Source: Astrothelium macrocarpum
Lineage: Eukaryota; Ascomycota; Dothideomycetes; Trypetheliales; Trypetheliaceae
Assembly (NCBI GenBank): GCA_021030915.1
Contig: JAGEMR010000030.1
Span: forward strand, 233,221 to 297,220
Direction of reading: 5' to 3'
DNA length: 64,000 nt
Each line of letters begins with the position of its first letter. Position 1 is the stretch's first letter. A model generated the notes under the pieces. It was not told the DNA's origin, searched no databases, and saw only the letters and a list, made by a program, of their open reading frames with translations. Shown one piece after another: positions 36,123 to 47,500 of the stretch. The translations under genes and the position numbers were made by a program.

Positions 36123-36502
36123 GCCACTTGCCCCGCCTTGAGTTCAGCTTTCACCTATTCAGATCGTTTGCACCCTGTAATCCTGCGAGATACCTCACAT
36201 GGAAGTTCGACATCGATACGGAGGATATGGGAGGGTCAGCAGGACGTCAGGTCGCAATCACGTACGAGGATCTTGATGATAAATAAGCAAAGCTGGTCAA
36301 TTAACATCAGAGGAAGACATGGTTTATATGCATATTACTTATTGATGGCTCTCTAAAACCGACATTGCCTCGTTGGTATTGTCTTTGAGATCATCTTCAT
36401 CCCCAAGGTATTCAGGGAATGTCAATCAATGCAATTGCTTGCAACTAGCCTCTGCCGTGCCCTGATTTACATGTGATGTTCTTTCATTGCCTACTCTAGC
36501 TT
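36123..36502. other. intergenic, convergent ends
   Basis: The 380-bp spacer lies between the 3' ends of the eL41 and Kae1 genes. Nothing else is seen. Confidence 0.45.
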
Positions 36503-37854
36503 TCATTCTCTCCAGCCTACATACACCTCATCTGTTCTAAATCTCTGAGTACACGTTGTGTCCTCCATTTTGGTCTCAAATCCAGTGCGGTAGGCGAACA
36601 GCCCGGCATGTGCAATCATGATGCCGTTATCAATACAAAATCTCTCATCCGTCGCGTACACGCTACCCGCTCTACTCTCCGCCATCAATCCCATCATCTC
36701 CTGCAACCTTTCATTACATCCAACCCCTCCCACAATGAGCACCTGATTAGCACCCACGTGTGCCATAGCACGCTCTGTAATCTCCACGAGCATAGCATAT
36801 ACTGTCTCCTGCAACGAAAAGCACAAATCCTCCCGTGTAATTGCCTCTCCTTCCCCATCATCCCCATTGCCTACTCTCCATACTCGGCCCTCTCTTTCGG
36901 CCCTCTCCAGCTCTCCCGCCATAACATCCACGGTCGCCAGAATACCACCAAAACTGCAATCCATTCCCTTTACCGCATACGGCAGCTCTACCAGATGCCG
37001 CCCCTTTTTAGCCAGCTGCTCAATGTTGTAGCCAGGAGCAGGTTCATTCGAAATGCGGAGGGTGCGAGCGAAGCGATCCAGACAGTTACCAACAGCAATA
37101 TCGAGAGTCTCGCCGAAGATACGGTAGCGGTGGGAAGCGTAGGCAATGATCTGAGTATTGCCGCCCGAGACGTATAGGACGATGGGGTTGCTGCTATGGG
37201 TAATGGTGCGACCCATTTCGATATCTATTCAAGACCACATCTTTAGTCAGCCAACAATTTCTCGTGCACAGAGCTCATTCGAGATCTATCCCCTCCTTCA
37301 ATCTCCCATTTGCCTTCTCCCCGTGACTCCCTCTCACGTCCACACTCCTCCCAGCCCTTCCACCCCTAAACCTCAAAAGAAATAGAAACCCATCACTTAC
37401 GACCGACACAATGATTCACCCCCACAACCCTCTTCCCCCACAGCCCCGCCAACGTCCTCGCCGCCACCGCCACACTCGTCAACGGCGCCCCCATCCCGGG
37501 GCCCTTGGTATAGCACACGCACTCCAGCCGCCTCACCACCTCCTGCAGGCCTCCCTCGCCGTGCAAGCCCAAAGCTATGGCCGCCTGCGCCAGCGCCGCC
37601 TTCACCAGCCGCACCACCCACCGCCGGTGGTGCTGTGCCGTTTCGCGCGGGAGGAAGCCGGTGCCGGGGGGCGAGACGAAGGTGTGGCGGAGGTTCGCGA
37701 GGATGCGGATTTGTGGGGGTGGGAGGGGGCCGCTGGCGGTGGTGGGTTTGAGGGGGGGAGGTGGGGGGGAGGTGGAGGTGGAGGGGGGAGGGAGGTGCTG
37801 GATGATTCCGACGCCGAGTTTGTTGGCGGAGCCTTCGAGGCCGAGAGCGAGCAT
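36503..37854 (-). CDS. KAE1: tRNA N6-threonylcarbamoyladenosine synthase subunit Kae1 (OSGEP)
   Basis: Catalytic subunit of the KEOPS complex, which transfers threonylcarbamoyl to A37 of ANN-decoding tRNAs and also affects telomeres. Two exons (37854-37401, 37224-36503) across a 176-bp intron give 391 residues. The N terminus is LALGLEGSANKLGVGI. The metal-binding VNHCVGHIEMGR is split by the intron, whose removal restores both His residues. The ATP site includes YVSGGNTQI and GETLDIAVGNCLDRFAR. A GGVGCNERLQEMM motif and the FCIDNGIMIAHAG terminus follow. The start chosen is the Met just before the conserved core; the frame is open upstream but rich in Ser/Thr/Pro. The LPPPSTSTSPPPPPL stretch is a lineage-specific low-complexity insertion. 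Confidence 0.94.
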
Positions 37855-38296
37855 GGTGGATGGTGGTGCGGAGGCGAGGAGGGAGAGTGGAGTGGATGTG
37901 GATGTCGATTGAATGATTGGTGTTGTGCTTTGCGAGGAGTATGTGTGTTTGCTAGGGATCAAGATATTGAGCGCGGGAAAAATCTCATAGTGGGGGTTTG
38001 AGATGCTATGAATGTCAATATTTGGATCGCAAATTTTAGTTGAGGAAACCTACTGCTGTTCAAGGTATTGCTAAAAATGCTTCGAGAGGCAATCAGTCTA
38101 TTCTGTTATCGTCCGGATAGGTCTCACTTGGTGAACGGCATGATACTTCATGGTGGGGTGGTGGGGTGAGAAAGAGACCGCAGGCCTGATCCCACACCAT
38201 TTTAAAAGAATCACAAACTATAAGTAATCTGTCAATAACTCATTGAGAAATAGATTCCAAGATATTCTCGTCTATTCTTGTTGGAAGCCTTCCAAT
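37855..38296. other. intergenic upstream of Kae1
   Basis: Promoter side of KAE1. From about 38130 it enters the left half of a dispersed repeat (CCCACACCATTTTAAAAG, resembling CCCACACCATTCTGTCC near 58295). No gene is supported. Confidence 0.4.
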
Positions 38297-38352
38297 GAGG
38301 CCTGCGGCGAATTATATCTTTCACGGTCGCAGGTGATGTACGTTATTGCATC
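38297..38352 (+). repeat. dispersed repeat core, copy 2
   Basis: It reads GAGGCCTGCGGCGAATTATA, then CTTTCACGGTCGCAGGTGA and a TTATTGCA end. It is closest to the copy at about 58620-58675. It sits between KAE1 and the mannosyltransferase, far from the other transposon remains. Confidence 0.6.
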
Positions 38353-38699
38353 CACTGGTGATGGGGGAGTTAAATATTACTAAATTCCTGAAGAGAAGCA
38401 GAGCATATGCCTATCTGTTAAGCAACAAAGAACATTAATCATCTTTTTGGCCGCTTGAACTTGGTAGGATTGACGATTATTTTCTGATTCTCTACAAGGA
38501 ATCTGTAAAGTTCTCTATATATTTACATTAATATGTGACTAGAATTGAATAACACGTCCTATGCAGCCGTCCATTGTATCCAGACAGCTTAGGACAACGC
38601 CGACGCTTCTGCTCACTAGGCCGAGTATGCCTTTTCATGACACCATTCATTACCACAATCCTCAAACAGCAGTTCAACAAGCCTCTTGCATCTCATTTA

Positions 38700-39750
38700 T
38701 CAGACCTCATGTCGATTTTCTACGATTTCGTAATTCCCTCTGCCGCCTTTGTTCCAGAAGAAGAACCTCCGACTCACGGGAGGTCCCTTTTTGTAGTGAG
38801 GTTGTCGCGAGCATCGAGTGTAGATTGAATAGATTATGAAGTAGAGGATGAAGGCTAGGATGAAGCCGAGAATGGTGACAAAGATCCAGTTGCGGCCCAT
38901 CTGTAGATTCATTAGCTTTAGTCGATTATTTTCGTGATTGTAGAGTATTGCTCACCCAGAAAATGAGCTGGACGTCGGCTCGGTGCCAACTGTTGCCCTT
39001 GTGATGAGTAAAGAAACTCCACGTATGCCCTTGATACTCTGGAGGAAATAGTATCTTCACTTCTTCTCCTAGAGGAGGTTTGCTATTCGTGTAATGTCGC
39101 CACATGATGCTGAGAAAGAGAGGTCCTGTAGATGCCATGACAGTAATGTAGGGAAGAATCCAATTGCGATTATATTTTGCCAGCTCATGAATGGTCCTCG
39201 TGAAGAATGGATGATTAGGTACTGCTCCCATCGCATCGTTGGAGATACCTGTAGGAACGGTGCGACGTAGCCATGCCGGATAGCCTAGCATGGGATCCAG
39301 TCGACGGTTGCAGCCATCGTCAAGATCGATGTAGATCCCCCCAAAATGCGCCAACACAAAGTACCGAATCACATCTGCACGCTGAATGTTGTATGGATAG
39401 CTATCATACGTATCCAGAAACCAGGGGTATTCAGTGTGAATAAAGTCTCGCGCCTTTTTATCGGTCCAGAGCACGTACTCGAAGTCCTTGTGCAAGTCCT
39501 TGCAACTCTTTTGCGCGCCTTTCCACACATCTGGTATACTGTCATTTACGTATGTCTGATGTATTATCTTCGGTATGATATCCGGTCGATTTGAGGACTT
39601 GCCCGCCTTGGGTGAAGGGAGCTCAGCAGCAAGGATAGCATCTCGAGAGCCGTCAACAACGAAGAGCGAAAGCAGGGTCCAGACGCTGTGTAGCAAGAAT
39701 CCGATAACGATTATGTTGATTAGGAGGAATATCAATACACCGCGTCGCAT
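38700..39750 (-). CDS. glycosyltransferase with DXD motif, inositol-phosphorylceramide mannosyltransferase type
   Basis: Golgi type II glycosyltransferase of the Sur1/Csh1-Och1 fold, likely adding mannose to inositol phosphorylceramide. Two exons (39750-38956, 38900-38700) across a 55-bp intron give 331 residues. An N-terminal signal anchor (GVLIFLLINIIVIGFLLHSV) is followed by the lumenal domain with IPKIIHQTYVNDSIPDVW, the conserved RADVIRYFVLAHFGGIYID and the DXD-containing DLDDGCNRRLDP. The catalytic part ends with a hydrophilic HHKGNSWHRAD. After the intron comes a C-terminal membrane segment (WIFVTILGFILAFILYFIIY), as in Sur1-type enzymes. No ATG exists upstream in frame before a stop, so the Met of MRRGVLIF is the start. 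Substrate by family only. Confidence 0.85.
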
Positions 39751-40530
39751 CGTGGCAGTGGTCAAAAGTCTGCTCTTATCGAGCCTTTGTGAAAGTAGTA
39801 AAGGTTCGTTCACGGCAAATGAGGGTGAATTGAGCCGTCTTCGTAGGTAGGGAGATAGGGGCTTTCAGCCCATCGGTGTTGCCAAGAAATAAGAGCTAAT
39901 TAAAATCACAGACCAGGGAACATCATCGCGCTTGCATTTTTGCGAAATGAAAAATAAAATGAGTCTAAAGGAGCGAAGAGGAATCAGAAAGGGACGGACT
40001 CGTCAGCCGGGGGGTTGGTGGGATACCTTCTTGAGAAATTAGTTGCTTCTAGACACAGCCACGAATCGTAAGTCTTCCGCCACCTTGTGCTTAGTGGGTC
40101 AGGGCTTTGTGGGGGAGAAACTTTTCGACGAATAGGCATAGGCTCGCGATCTGTGATGCGATGAAAATCTGTTTCGCATGGATTGCGTTATCTACGTACT
40201 CGGCGCACTCCGTTCTACTGGATAGCTTCTCTACCTAGGTACTTCATCTCGCGCATTGTAGTGGTTTTTGATGATGGAGAGCGGGTGCGAAGATTAATGC
40301 GCGGAGGGTTACGCGTCTCATGCACGGCTTATCTTTCAATTGCATTCTTTGAAAAAAGCAACTTCTCTACTTTGAAATTGATAGAAGCAGCAGTAAAGTC
40401 AAATCCTTCATTGGTCTAACATAGGCTTTGCCCAAACCTGGTGTGGTCTTTTGGGCAAATAAACATCAATCGTAAATCACCACCAGCGCCTCGCTAAATC
40501 GATCAAACCCGTAGTCAAATTCAAATTTAA
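39751..40530. other. intergenic
   Basis: This separates the start of the mannosyltransferase from the 3' end of the Kin17-like gene. Frames present are short and without domains. Nothing else is seen. Confidence 0.45.
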
Positions 40531-41642
40531 TCATGCAATTCTCTGTCTCTTGGGACTTGCGCCCGTATCTTCAATGGGTCGCTTCCGCGCCATCTCTTCC
40601 CTCATAATTCTCTCCATCTCACTCATTTTCTTGGGTTCCTCCTTGATCGCCATTTTCTTTCCCGCCAAAGGATTCTTCTTCAGTGTTGCAAACACATTCT
40701 TGGGTTTTGCTCCGACTGATCCAAATGACATCTTCACTGCAGGTGCGACGGTCTCTTCTGCTGGTGGAGTGACAGTCTGTTGTGGATTTTCAACTTCGCG
40801 TGATGGCTGTTCGTTCTTTGTTGCCTCCATGATCTGACTTTCTGGTGGCGATGGTAACTTGTTCGAACCCGGCTTCCCCCCAAAGTTTATCTTGATCTTC
40901 TCACCGTCCATCCGTTGTAAGCTCCGAGCGTCCGTATCTGCTTCTTCATTGCCCTTTCGAGCTTCCCTTGCCTTTTCGGCTTCCCTTGCCTTTTCAACTT
41001 GCTGTTGTATGAGTTTTTGCTCCCTTTCTTCGTCGCCCTTATCGGACCGTTCCTTTCGGCGAATCGCGTCGCGTCTCCTGAGCGCCTCGGGGCTATCATC
41101 AATCCATGCAATCTGTTTTGAATTAGCTGACATGAAAATCCTCGGACCACACAGAATCGTATACGTACGTAAAGGCCATCATCCTTTTCTTCGACCCGAC
41201 AGATACCTTCGCGACCAAGATATTTGACAAATTCGGTAAGGCTTGGCCATTTGGTGGCATTCTAGCAAAAGTCAGCTTGAGCACTAAACTTGCATCTAAC
41301 AGCTAAGGGAGAAAGACTAACCATATGCAGATGATCTTTGTTAGAAATATACTGATTATAGTACAAATTTGCTCGGACGGCTTTTTCCCCATGACTGCTC
41401 TTTAATAGCATCAAGAAGTCGCGCCTAAACTCGTTTGAAAATTGATTGATATGTTTCTTGGGATCCTCGCCGATCAGCTGCATCTGTCGCACATGGCTTT
41501 CGCTGTTTACATGACATTTGAAGCCATTAGAGTCGCGGCAGGCCTTCTTGCAGACCTCACAATAGTATCGAAGACGCGTAAGACCCTTGCTCTTTAATTT
41601 GTTGGCAGCGTACTTTGTAGAGCCTACTTCGGCTCGAGGCAT
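40531..41642 (-). CDS. Kin17-like zinc-finger protein
   Basis: Nuclear DNA/RNA-binding protein related to Kin17/Rts2, tied in other eukaryotes to replication, UV response and the spliceosome. Three exons (41642-41322, 41261-41169, 41112-40531) with introns of about 60 and 56 bp give 331 residues. The N-terminal C2H2 finger has Cys pair YCEVC and His pair HVNSESH at about residues 27-50. It is followed by the Kin17 winged-helix domain (FSNEFRRDFLMLL, VRANLYYNQYISNKDHLHM, ATKWPSLTEFVKYLGREG, then WIDDSPEAL). The rest is a charged helix and disordered tail with a conserved INFGGK-like patch. The C-terminal KOW domains of animal Kin17 are absent, as in other ascomycetes. Confidence 0.9.
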
Positions 41643-42005
41643 GATGGGAGCCGAGAGACTAGCAACGAGTGAAAGTCTTTTGCGTCAAGGACTGCCAAAA
41701 GAGGCTTCTGTGTAGAGGTTCGTGATGGATGGAGTCGACGTTGGGATAGAGATAGAATATTTGATGAGTAGGTGGCGGTGTACAGAGTACTTCAGGTCGA
41801 AGTGGCGTTTATCGATGACTCAGCAGCCGATGACGCGCATGGGATGGACAACACCCATTAATGGCCAATCAATCACAAGGTAATACACAAGTCGTCCGAG
41901 ATTGCGGCTCTTCAGTAACTTTGCACAACTATTCAATAGTCTCGGTCGCTCGACCTCTCTAAGATTATTTTACAGAAAAAAGTACATGCAAGGCTGTCCC
42001 CTTGT
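41643..42005. other. intergenic
   Basis: Promoter side of the Kin17-like gene and 3' side of the small membrane protein gene. No further feature is seen. Confidence 0.4.
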
Positions 42006-42559
42006 TCAAAAGTCTGAATCATTTTCTTCCAGGATGGTTTGTGAAAGAAGGCCAAAAGGCGTACTACTTTCTCTTTCTGATCGACTAATGTACATTGGCG
42101 CCAATGTATCTTTTGGCAAATTCTCCTCTTTCCTCCTACGCCGAGCGGCTCGATAAGATGCGATCGTGCGCTTTGGTATTTCAGGTGTAGGTTCTTCCAG
42201 GCCAAGATCAAGCATAGAAGACAGTGTTTGTAGGACACCGTAGACTGTGGCCCCAGTCGCAATTCCAACTAAGCTTGCTACCCCGATATAGATGTACAAG
42301 GTCTGCGATGAATCTCGCCATTGGCTTGGGCATTGTACAGAAAGGCGGGTATAGAACTTACCTCGAATCTAGCTAGGAAGCGAAATGGTTGTACAACCAG
42401 GAAGATCGCGAAGCGGCTCAAATAGAGTACTGGAAGTGCAAGAAAGGCGAAAACATGATAAAGAGGCTTCAAGATGTAAAAAAGCCAAGCAGCAATAAGC
42501 CAGACAGGCAGGAGGATGTAATAGAGTGCAAGGAAGAAAAAGCTAATGTATTGATTCAT
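42006..42559 (-). CDS. small multi-pass membrane protein, unknown function
   Basis: Two exons (42559-42362, 42302-42006) across a 59-bp intron with GTAAGT donor give 164 residues. The start chosen is ATG at 42559. Hydrophobic segments lie at about 5-25 (FFFLALYYILLPVWLIAAWL), about 30-58 (VFAFLALPVLYLSRFAIFLVV) and about 69-90 (YIYIGVASLVGIATGATVYG). A basic RRRRKEE stretch and an acidic Ser-rich tail follow. It is organised like conserved small endoplasmic-reticulum proteins of ascomycetes, but I cannot name a family. It is divergent from the AMPK beta gene, with about 350 bp between start codons. Confidence 0.75.
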
Positions 42560-42906
42560 GTTGGGACGTAATGTGGCCTTCTGAGCCGTAGAGAACAATT
42601 AAACTTCGTTTTCGAGCCGTCATCGTTCAGCATAGTTGAACGTGGATGTAAATACAGCGTGATGGTTGTGTGTACGTAGCGGGCCCCTGTTTACGGCGGA
42701 GCTGGGGGAAGCTCCTGTCAGCCCATCGCATTTCCAAAACGCTCTCTCGTCATAGTCAATCGTCCAGCTTCCTCCCACTTCCTGGGTGACGCTGGCACTC
42801 TCCTCCGCCCATAACATGATTCTTCGGGCTCCTGCATATCTTGCTCGCCAGTTTCTACCGGTAGTGGACCAGCGGGGAATCCAGGATTTGGGCTGATAAA
42901 TTCATC
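42560..42906. promoter_or_regulatory. divergent promoter region
   Basis: The 347-bp spacer is shared by the small membrane protein gene (left, minus) and the AMPK beta subunit gene (right, plus). No specific operator is recognised. Confidence 0.4.
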
Positions 42907-44638
42907 ATGGGCAACAATCCATCAAGCCAGCGAAATAACGGCGGAGCCACCCCTCAATCTCCTATTTCGACCCATCATCATGCTGCCATTAATCAGACTC
43001 ACCCGTCATCGCGGAAAGAGCCACGCCGCCGTGAGTCTATCCAAGCTTTGTCGGGACCCAAGGCAACTGTTGCACCACCTTCGGCCAGTCTCGAAAGCGC
43101 TACCGCACATTCCTCATCACAAAGTCGAGCTACCCCTTCTCATGCACGCCATCGATCTCAAACGACTGCGACACCGCATTTAAAACCTACACACTCGCCA
43201 GACGCCATGGGAAATAGCCATTCGCAAGAAAAGGCACGCACATCTACACCACCACAGCGCCCTTCCCCTGTCACTCTGCCGGTAGATGTTCCGGCATCGT
43301 CCGAAGCACATGGAAAGTTTGCACCATCGCCAATAGATCCAGATGCTGGCTTTGATGAGCAATACCAACTTCCCCCTTCAAATTTTAGCCGACCGCCCAG
43401 ACTACCTTTGCCAATAGAAGAGGAAGTCCATACTCCTGGATCACCAATCATATCACCTGCAGATGTATCTGAAGCTGTCGAGCCCCTGGACACCAATGGC
43501 ACTCTTCCACGCAGGCAATCCGTCCTCAGTAGTACTACAGTCGATGACGAAGAAGAAGCAGGAGATGGCTTTCCCGGTAGTGATACCATCGGACCCAAGG
43601 TTCCAACACTGATTGAATGGAAAGGCAAAGGAGAAAAGGTTTACGTGACTGGTACATTTGCTGGCTGGGATAGGAAGTACCGGTTGCACAAAAGGTATGT
43701 AATTTCTCCTTCGCCCACGTCCGTGGTAACATTGGACTCTTTGAGATAATGCACGTCCCCGTTTTCGGTGAACTCCGATGATGTTCAATTTTCCATATTT
43801 TTGACAAATGTACAACCGAGCAAACGACAAAGATTCTCTATTGGTGTAGCTATCGTCATGTTTCAGACTAACCCTTGCTACAGCGGACCATCAAAAGACA
43901 AAGATTGTCTTTCCGCAAACCTTCAAATACCACCGGGCACGCATCACATCAAATTCATTGTTGATGGAGAAATGCGTGTTGCAGAACATCTACCAACAGC
44001 AGTGGATTATACCAATATCCTGGTAAATTATCTCGAAGTGAGTCCGGATGATGTACCTCAGCAAGAAAAGCAGTCTACTCCTACAGATCCCCCTCCACAG
44101 CAGCCACCAAAGGAACCCGTTATTCCCAAAGATCTGCACCCACCGCTAGTTCTACCGCCAATCTATAACCAAGACCCGGTCAATGCCGCACTACACCCGG
44201 CACCAAGCCCAGTCAATGTATCGAAAGCACATCATCCCACTATACCAAAAGAACCCCCAAAGACATACCATTCTGAAGTACCTCGATTTCTTAGAGATTT
44301 GGACGCTGCAGAAGACGATCCGAGATTCCATCGCGCCAGTGCAGCACTTCAAACCCAACCTATTCCACCGAGCTTGCCGCTCATGTTGAGCAAGAGCATC
44401 TTGAATGGAAGCACACCAGTCAAAGATGATGCCAGCGTTTTGATCATGCCGAATCATACGGTGCTGAACCATCTGGCGACAAGCAGCATCAAAGATAATG
44501 TCCTTGCCACTAGTGGGACAACGAGATATAAGCGAAAAGTGAGCCTGAATTGTATTCAAATGCGGTAAATTACCTAGCTGACGAGAATAGTTTCTAACGA
44601 CGATCATGTATAAACCAACGAGCGATCACGGCGATTAG
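42907..44638 (+). CDS. SNF1/AMPK complex beta subunit (Gal83/Sip2 type)
   Basis: Scaffold subunit of the Snf1/AMPK kinase, joining alpha and gamma subunits and setting localisation. Three exons (42907-43694, 43884-44538, 44591-44638) give 496 residues. The N terminus MGNNPSSQ is a good N-myristoylation site; a second site-like MGNSHS starts at residue 101. A long disordered Ser/Thr/Pro region precedes the glycogen-binding CBM48 domain (about 240-320: PTLIEWKGKGEKVYVTGTF with AGWDRKY, then LQIPPGTHHIKFIVDGEMR). The C-terminal ASC domain includes PRFLRDLDAAEDDPRFHRA and LPLMLSKSILN. The tiny last exon supplies the conserved TTIMYKPT end after RYKRK. Without it the gene would stop early in intron sequence. 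Confidence 0.94.
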
Positions 44639-45421
44639 GCAAGGCAATTTCATTTCCAATGCATCGACTGGCCATTTCGATGCGCTTTCCGTTGGGCGTA
44701 TAGAGAGGCTTTTTTTAGAGTAGAGAGAGGGACAATACCAATGGCGAGCGTGATGATTCTTTCCTGTATGGAGTCTTGTCTCGTTTATATATAAAAAGAT
44801 GCATAGAAACGTTTCCAGAAGACGTCATTGGATCCTGGGAATATTTCTTATGACGCTTTACCGTCCAATTACAGCCTTGCTCCTTTGGTCTGAATTCGGG
44901 CCAGGGGTAGGCTCAGCAAACGATTTTGGGTGAGAGGAAATGCCAAAGAATTTTGATGCCTTTTCGATGCAAGACAAGTCACCTTCACTTATCATGACCT
45001 ACGCCTATCAAGGGAGAGCACCTTGATCAAAGTTAGTCGGTGCTCTATCCAATATTCCTCTTGAGGCATTCTACAAGCAATAGGCACGCCTGGTTACCGC
45101 ATTTTCGTGCATGGGCTTTTAAGGTTACATGTAGTCTCAATTCGGCTAGCGTTAGTCTTCTTCCCCAGACGTTTTCCCCGCACTACAGAAATACTAGCCA
45201 AAATTTTGCATGCAGGTACAATGAAAGTCTGTCGCTTCTGCTGGCCGGAAGAATTGCTATTATTCGGTACAATATGGCCACCGAGGCAAAATTATAACCA
45301 TGAAGATCATGCTTGTCATGTCAAATAAGACCAAGGACAAGGCCTCGAGCCTCTTGTCTCAAATCAGGTGAGGTTGTAGTGGTCTGATTTTTTAAACAAT
45401 TCCCGTGTTTCATTTCGTCAA
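44639..45421. other. intergenic
   Basis: The stretch of about 780 bp holds the 3' region of the AMPK beta gene and the promoter of the rhamnosidase-like gene. No other gene is supported. Confidence 0.45.
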
Positions 45422-47500
45422 ATGGCTACACTTTTCTGTCTTCGTCTGTTGTTTTCGTCTGTTCTTGCATCTTTGACCTTGGCACAATCATGTTGGCGCG
45501 ACACAGCATGTACAGGCCCTACAGAGGCAGCTTTTCCTGGTGCTTGGGACTCGAACATTTATGCTCCAGCCTCTCGGACCGTCTCACCAGCCCAGATCCT
45601 ATCACTTGACACTGGAAATCCTATCTCCAATTATTCTGGCCCTGCGTCTTTGAGTGGAAATGGCTCTGCACTGGTATTCGATTTTGGCAAGGAAGTTGGT
45701 GGAATTGCTACCCTGGAGTACTCTACAACTGCCAGCGGTGCCGTCGGTTTAGCTTTCACAGAAGGAAAAAATTGGATCGGAGAATGGTCAGACTCTTCCA
45801 ATGGGGAATTCAAAGGACCTGATGGTGCAATCTACTCGAACTTTAGCGGTGCTGGCGATGTCACGTACACTATACCTGATTTACGACTTCGCGGTGGCTT
45901 TCGTTATCTGACGCTATTTCTCATTACAGACCAGAATGCGACTGTCAGTTTTTCCAATATTAGCCTCGAGATAGGGTTCCAGCCAACTTGGTCGAATCTA
46001 CAAGCCTATCAAGGATACTTCCATAGTAGCGATGAGATGCTCAACCAAATCTGGTACAGTGGAGCCTACACCGTGCAAACAGATGCTGTTCCGGTGAACA
46101 CTGGACGTCAAGTTCCTTTCTTAATTACGGGATGGGCAAACAATGGGACTCTGGGTAATGGAAGTACCATAATTGTTGATGGAGCCAAACGAGATCGTGC
46201 TGTCTGGCCTGGAGACATGGGAGTTGCAGTACCATCCACCTTTGTCAGTATTGGTGATCTCGAAAGTGTCAAGAATGCTTTACAAGTCATGTACACATAT
46301 CAAAATAGTGACGGAAGTTTCCCCGAAGCAGGACCGCCTCTACTTCAGCAAGGATCCGATACGTACCACATGTGGACCATGATTGGGACATATAATTACG
46401 TTTTCTACACTAATGACACCTCGTTCTTGCAACAAAACTGGGAAGGCTACCAAAGAGCAATGGATTACATCTATGCAAAAGTCCTTCCTCCTGGTTTGCT
46501 TAACGTTACTGGCACACGAGACTGGGCACGGTGGCAGCAAGGTTGGAACAATAGTGAGGCCAACATGATACTCTACCGCACCCTCACTACAGGAGCTTCT
46601 CTCGCCACATGGGTTGGCGATACCACAAACCTCAGCAACACATACACATCTCGCGCAGCTTCACTTCAGACAGCCATCAACACCTACTGCTGGGACCCAA
46701 CTTCGCAATCCTTCAAAGACAATGCTACTTCCACCACGCTCCACCCACAAGATGCCAACAGCATGTCCATTCTCTTCTCCGTCGTCTCGCCCAACTCCAC
46801 CCGCGCACAATCCATCTCCAGCGCACTCACCCAAAACTGGGGTCCTATCGGCGCCATCTCCCCCGAGCTCCCTGACAACATCTCCCCCTTCATCTCCTCC
46901 TTCGAGATCCAAGCGCACCTCGCCTCGGGCAACCCACAGCGCGCCCTCGACCTCATCCGCCGCAGCTGGGGTTGGTACCTGAACAACCCTAACGGCACGC
47001 AGAGCACCGTCATCGAGGGCTACCTGTTCAACGGCAGCTTCGGGTACCGCAACAGCCGCGGCTACGACTACGATTCCAGCTATGTGTCGCACTCGCACGG
47101 CTGGAGCAGCGGGCCGACGTCGGCGCTCACGGAGTGGGTGCTGGGTCTGCGCATTACGGATCGTGCGGGGAGTGCGTGGACGATGGCACCACAGTTTGGC
47201 GATTTGACGTTTGCGGAGGGAGGCTTTACGACGGTGTTGGGCAAGTTTAGTGGCGCGTGGCAGGTGCAGAGCAATGCATCGGTGACGAGCTATTCGGCGA
47301 ATGTGACGGCGCCGGGGGGAACGGTGGGAGAGATTGTGTTGCCGAGTCTCGGAGATGGGACGCAAGTCAAGGTGAATGGGGAGGGCGTGGGTGTGCAGAA
47401 GAGGAAGAGGGGGATGCTGTCATCTTTGGTTCAAGTGGGTTCGAATCTGGTATTTCAAGTAGAAGGTGGAGCGCATGTTATCGAGGTTTCAGCCTCGTAG
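45422..47500 (+). CDS. secreted alpha-L-rhamnosidase-like glycoside hydrolase (GH78 fold)
   Basis: Intronless 692-residue secreted enzyme. A signal peptide (LFCLRLLFSSVLASLTLAQS) ends near residue 22. An N-terminal beta domain (VFDFGKEVGGIATLEY, RLRGGFRYLTLFL) is typical of bacterial-type rhamnosidases. The catalytic six-hairpin (alpha/alpha)6 barrel spans about 190-560, with GYFHSSDEMLNQIWYSGAYT, the acid-rich GAKRDRAVWPGDMG (candidate catalytic acid in the RDR-WPGD motif), GSFPEAGPP, and SHSHGWSSGPTSAL. A C-terminal Greek-key beta domain closes it. Many N-glycosylation sequons (NNGT, NGST, NVTG) fit extracellular action on plant pectin or glycosides. The later third is much more GC-rich than the first two thirds. 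Confidence 0.88.
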   Translation: MATLFCLRLLFSSVLASLTLAQSCWRDTACTGPTEAAFPGAWDSNIYAPASRTVSPAQILSLDTGNPISNYSGPASLSGNGSALVFDFGKEVGGIATLEYSTTASGAVGLAFTEGKNWIGEWSDSSNGEFKGPDGAIYSNFSGAGDVTYTIPDLRLRGGFRYLTLFLITDQNATVSFSNISLEIGFQPTWSNLQAYQGYFHSSDEMLNQIWYSGAYTVQTDAVPVNTGRQVPFLITGWANNGTLGNGSTIIVDGAKRDRAVWPGDMGVAVPSTFVSIGDLESVKNALQVMYTYQNSDGSFPEAGPPLLQQGSDTYHMWTMIGTYNYVFYTNDTSFLQQNWEGYQRAMDYIYAKVLPPGLLNVTGTRDWARWQQGWNNSEANMILYRTLTTGASLATWVGDTTNLSNTYTSRAASLQTAINTYCWDPTSQSFKDNATSTTLHPQDANSMSILFSVVSPNSTRAQSISSALTQNWGPIGAISPELPDNISPFISSFEIQAHLASGNPQRALDLIRRSWGWYLNNPNGTQSTVIEGYLFNGSFGYRNSRGYDYDSSYVSHSHGWSSGPTSALTEWVLGLRITDRAGSAWTMAPQFGDLTFAEGGFTTVLGKFSGAWQVQSNASVTSYSANVTAPGGTVGEIVLPSLGDGTQVKVNGEGVGVQKRKRGMLSSLVQVGSNLVFQVEGGAHVIEVSAS

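Noticed and set aside
37393..38001. Gly/Arg-rich plus-strand frames over Kae1
   Set aside because: Antisense shadows of the Pro-rich part of Kae1.
46661..47365. 234-codon minus-strand frame inside the rhamnosidase-like gene
   Set aside because: Arg-rich low-complexity translation opposite a GC-rich coding region; no start context or domain.
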